DNA from: Mastigias papua
Taxonomy: Eukaryota; Cnidaria; Scyphozoa; Rhizostomeae; Mastigiidae
DNA length: 64,000 bases
Reading direction: 5' to 3'
Assembly: GCA_964019165.1 (NCBI GenBank)
Contig: OZ025268.1
Location: forward strand, 14,234,859 to 14,298,858
Shown here in pieces: positions 60,181-64,000 of this stretch. Numbering within the stretch: position 1 is the stretch's first letter; every line of letters starts with the position of its first letter. The translations under genes and the position numbers were made by a program. The notes under the pieces are model-generated. The model was not told the origin of the DNA. It saw only the letters and a list, made by a program, of their open reading frames with translations, and searched no databases.

Positions 60181-60796
60181 CAGTTGACATCTGCTATCTC
60201 GAATGCAGTTTCTCTCGAACTTTCGCCATTCGAACAATTTTTAAGTCCTCTGAGTTTTGAGTCAATACTTCCTTATAAATAGCGTTGGTTATCTCGAACT
60301 CCGCAATCTCGAACTTTTCGCTATCTCGAACAATTTTCTTTGTCCCGTATATCAGAAATACCGGTTATATCAAACTTTCTGATGAAAATTAAGAAAAGAA
60401 ACACAAACAAGTGAAGACATTCGAAGACTTAACCATCCAAGGTTTCTTTAAAAAGTAGGCATGGTCATTCGCAGGAGCTATTTTATTAGGAAAAAGAATA
60501 CGCATAATTGCTCTTGTTCCTAATATTGTGCTTTTTCAATCTCTTTTCAGTTTTTTGCCCTTTGTTTTTCCCATTATTTACAACTGCTATTTATCCATAA
60601 AATAATGTCAACAGTGGTTTACATAGCTATTTGCGGGAATTGATGGCGGAGACCGCTCACATATTGGCAAAAAAGCAGCAATGCGACTAATTTCTATAAT
60701 TTCAGAGATTTTTCAATAATTTGGCTATCTTGAACATTTGCTATGTCGGACAATTTATTGAGTCCTGTGAAGGTTCTAGATAGCGGATGTCGACTG
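60181..60796. mobile_element. Pogo/Tigger-like MITE
   Basis: A 616-bp element between TA duplications (60179-60180 and 60797-60798). Terminal inverted repeats begin CAGTTGACATCTGCTATCTC on the left and, complemented, CAGTCGACATCCGCTATCTA on the right. Sub-terminal CTATCTCGAAC-type repeats (60285-60335) are typical of pogo-class ends. No transposase frame is present. Confidence 0.75.
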
Positions 60797-60799
60797 TAT

Positions 60800-61076
60800 T
60801 AGAAATTATAAAAATTGTTACACATGGAATATTTACTTTGCTCCGGAAAGGAATTCTCCTCAAAGGAAAAGAGATTAAACAGCAAGATGAAAGGAAACTT
60901 AACGAGTTCTGTGAATTTGATAGAGGGTAAGTTAGAACTTCTCCAAAGTTAAAACTTTCATGACTATACTGTTGACTTGACATAAAGCTGTTTGAGCCAG
61001 GGATTATCACTGTCGGAATAAACGTACAGAATATAACAAAATTTGAAACTTCCAAGCAAAGCAGTAAGTTACGTTC
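60800..61076. other. Non-coding, nothing recognised
   Basis: Short unique stretch between the pogo-like element and the minisatellite. Confidence 0.4.
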
Positions 61077-61162
61077 ATCCAACAATAGTATCCAACAATA
61101 GTATCCAACAATAGTATCCAACAATAGTATCCAACAATAGTATCCAACAATAGTATCCAATT
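61077..61162. repeat. 13-bp minisatellite
   Basis: About six and a half head-to-tail copies of ATCCAACAATAGT with no visible variation. Confidence 0.95.
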
Positions 61163-62309
61163 ACACGATCAATAACCATGAAGGTCTTCAAATACTTATT
61201 ACAAGACCTCAAAAATACTTTCTTCATGATGCAAACAAGGACTTACTAACACGCATGTTTTCATCTGATTTATTTGTTCTATAAAATTTAAAGCAATAAA
61301 AATATTCTAAAAAATACTTTAAAATACATAGATCTAACTTATTTCCTATCCAGAAAGCATTAAGACTAAAAAATTATGCAATTTTCAATCAGATAGCCTG
61401 ACCAAATTTCAACAATCATCTGATTTGAGCGGAAAAGTCTTTTATTTCTTGAAATGCATGAAAACGGTCAGAAACTGTTCATTGGAGGGGAGAAAAACTA
61501 GCAAACACTGCCAAATTTCAAAATGAAGTGAAACTCACATCTGTCTGAGTTTTCTCATTTGAGGTTTTTTTGAAAGTTATTGTGTCATCCTTAATTATGC
61601 TACCTTAGGTATGAGATAAATTGCAGGTAGGATTATATTCAATTGCAGAACATCTTTAAATGATTGTTTTATGAACTCCAAACATTACTTCACAAACAGT
61701 AAATAAAGCCGCCTGAAGACGAATATGCAGGATTGTTATCATATTGCAAAAAATGCACAAGACATTCGTCCAGGTTCTCTCACTGCATGCAAGTGTCTGC
61801 AATCCTTACAGGTTCTTACCTGGTACGTGTTGAGATGTTGCTGATCCGGATAGAAATAGTACTTGCTTTCAACGTTGTCAAGGAGCTCCAGTGGTTTATA
61901 GTGTGACTCAGTTGGTATATATTGTTAGGACTGCTGGTTCAAATCCACCTGTCAGATGATAGATTTATGCCTATTTCCTATCAAGTTGAATGATATGCTG
62001 ATAAAACTTACTGAATTGAAGGTCATATCTTATCTAAAATATCTTAGATTATGCCAACACCAAAGACTTGTGCAGTGTGATTTATTAAGAATTATGCGCT
62101 ATGTGATATAAATGTAGGATAAATTAGTTTCCTAGCTTGAATGTAATAAATAAAGATATGAGCAAGGATGCGTCTGGTTGAATGACTAACTGATTAGCCA
62201 GTTGAACAATATCCAAATGGTTTCATCTCACAAGTGGAACACACCTCTCTACCAACCATAACTTTAAGTAACTTAAGTGAATTACAAGTAGCCTCAGTAG
62301 TGACATTTT
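61163..62309. other. Mostly non-coding
   Basis: Apart from the tRNA-derived remnant at 61893-61970, nothing is recognised here. Confidence 0.4.
61893..61970 (+). repeat. tRNA-derived SINE remnant
   Basis: GTGTGACTCAGTTGGTATA resembles a D-arm/A box, and GCTGGTTCAAATCC a B box, about 35 bp apart. The acceptor stem does not close. Confidence 0.5.
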
Positions 62310-62745
62310 AGTAATTCTCTTCGTTTGGACTTTGGGAATTACTAACAAAGTGTAAACTATATTAATTGAACGGTCTCACGGCTGTACTTCTCTTTTCTTT
62401 CCTCTGGTCGCTTTAGACTTAAGAAAATAAGCTTCACCTGAATTGTATTTTTGTATTTATTTCTTCGCCAAGGTAGAAATTCAGCTGATTATTTTATAAT
62501 CATGATTTGGTATTTACATTTGCTCCCCGGAATTGCATATAAAGATGAAATAAAAAATATCAGTGTAGGAAAGAAAGGGCTAGGTTAAGTATTGCAAAGT
62601 GTTGAGGGAAAGCTGGTATGAAAATTGGCTTAAACAAAAGTGCAAGATGTAATAAAATGCTAGTGTGATATTAGGTTAGATTTAGCATAGAGGAAGCGAT
62701 GGCAATGAGTAATAGAAAAACACGCATTGAATGAATGAACGGAGT
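62310..62745 (-). repeat. Interspersed repeat, copy 2
   Basis: Inverted relative of 28493-28940. It starts in the CTTCGTTTGGACTTTGGGAA region and ends near a short GAAT tract. Divergence is visible but modest in the middle and higher at the GAAT end. Confidence 0.75.
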
Positions 62746-64000
62746 GGAAAGACAAAGTAACTAAAAATGGAATTGCTACAAAGTTTCAGCTAAAATAACT
62801 CTTGACTTGCAGGAACTAGTACATTGTTACGATCATAAGTTTATTATTAGTAGGCATTAATTGAAATGTAAGGTAAAGGAATGGCCATTCTGAATGGCCA
62901 GTAACTACATGCACTATTTCTGCAAGTTAGCATCATTCCAACACATTGCAGTACTGGTGGTAAAAATTAGAAATTATGAACCGATTTACACACGACATTG
63001 TATTGTCGAAATCAAATTCAAACCATTTCCCATTATAAATATTAGATCTCTTAAATCATCTCGTTATTCATGTTACAAGTCAATAGCAGCTTTGCACGTC
63101 TACAAACACAAAAGGAATAATTGACTAATATCAATGAGTTAACAAAATCTTCTGAAAAGTTTCAAGCAAGCTTCAAGCTAAAAGAGTACTGAAGAGTAGA
63201 TGAGCAATTGAAATGTCAGTTTTATTTGATTTCCAAGTGTGAAAGAAGGACACATTGAATCTCGAATACAACGACAACAACCATATTTCCAAACATAAGG
63301 AATTGGAACACAATAAGTCACTTGCTAAAAAAATTTAAAGAGATAAAAACTGTACGAAAATACTTCCAAATAGTGCAAACCTTTATCGAGCCACCATTGG
63401 AGGTTTTGGATGCTGATTAAGGACAGGTTGGAAATAGACGATCAAATATACCTGAGCCCTAAGCAAACTGATACCATAGAAATGGTAACACCGTTGATCA
63501 CTCATGCAATGTATTCTTGGTTTAAACCGAGAGCTCTACATAAAATGCAGTAAGAGTGAAACAAGAAAGCATTGAAGATGTGCATGAGTGTAAAATTTCT
63601 TACCCTTGCTCTCCAGAAGTAATATATCAATTTTGATTTTACCCAGATGTTATTCCCAAACACATGCTACTAAGCAACTGATTTTGATTCGAACGGAAAT
63701 CAAATCATCTCGACTGTTATGGAATGCGTATTAGCTTTGAATGTCACTTGATGCGACATCCCCAACGGTAGTTGACCAATGATTGTTCAGCCTTAAATCT
63801 AATGTTGAAGGATAAAACACTAATTATCCTACATTGAATTGAGCGTTGTTATCCAAAATCAAAAGAACCGTTTCCCAAACGCTGATTTGAATCTATTGAG
63901 GTTAGCCACCAAAACACAAGTACTATGGAAAATCTTATGATCGTGTAGGAAGTTACCAAAAATTCTATATAAATATTAACCGAAACAGCCCATGTAACCG
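62746..64000. other. Non-coding, nothing recognised
   Basis: No exon, repeat or RNA gene that I can support up to the window edge. Confidence 0.4.

Overview
This window looks like nuclear DNA of a repeat-rich, AT-rich invertebrate animal. Genes are split by short GT-AG introns, and the four-exon aquaporin is of the animal type. The repeat families are Penelope-like elements (PLEs) with GIY-YIG endonucleases, a CR1/jockey-like non-LTR element with a 2A-type peptide, decayed R2-like non-LTR elements, tRNA-derived repeats and small DNA transposons. I cannot name the phylum from sequence alone. No prokaryotic feature, rRNA or convincing functional tRNA gene is visible.

Layout. 0-2.3 kb: an intact PLE open reading frame (minus) with a 48-bp inverted duplication at its 5' side and a (TA)n tract. 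4.0-5.8 kb: decayed coding remnants (minus): a reverse-transcriptase C-terminus and a probable GPCR. 6.5-9.5 kb: six phase-compatible exons (plus) of a gene I do not recognise. 10.6-12.3 kb: a fold-back element with a tRNA-like core. 13.6-18.3 kb: decayed R2-like copies. 18.3-26.6 kb: an accessory island of PLEs, small hammerhead-like/tRNA-like units and long (TA)n arrays. This island splits one R2-like copy, whose 3' part resumes at 26.6 kb. 29.8-31.0 kb: two joined exons of an unknown gene. 32.9 kb: a PLE fragment. 34-37.5 kb: a nearly intact CR1-like element (minus). 38-43.3 kb: ORF1-like and nuclease fragments, then a long R2-like relic. 43.7-44.4 kb: another small unit and a solo palindromic PLE terminus in (TA)n. 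44.6-47.5 kb: Helitron-like and zinc-finger-protein pseudogenes. 47.5-52.8 kb: mostly non-coding. 52.8-54.6 kb: a Harbinger-like MITE, (TA)n and an endonuclease fragment between inverted repeats. 55.0-57.4 kb: a complete aquaporin gene (minus). 57.5-58.4 kb: (TA)n with a small unit. 60.2-60.8 kb: a pogo-like MITE. The rest is non-coding with a minisatellite, a tRNA-like remnant and one interspersed repeat.

The most interesting system is a set of elements that share one signature. A hammerhead-ribozyme-like core (CTGAWGA box, a single A or T, a short helix, GAAAC box) sits at the ends of several PLEs. It also occurs in two small families (264-bp and 245-bp units), where it lies upstream of a tRNA-like segment on the same strand. 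Nearly all copies are embedded in long (TA)n arrays. The small units show tandem or circularly permuted ends, as expected of retrozyme-like RNAs copied by PLE machinery. A PLE palindrome with 1,981-bp arms and its internally deleted, 62-bp-arm derivative belong to the same set.
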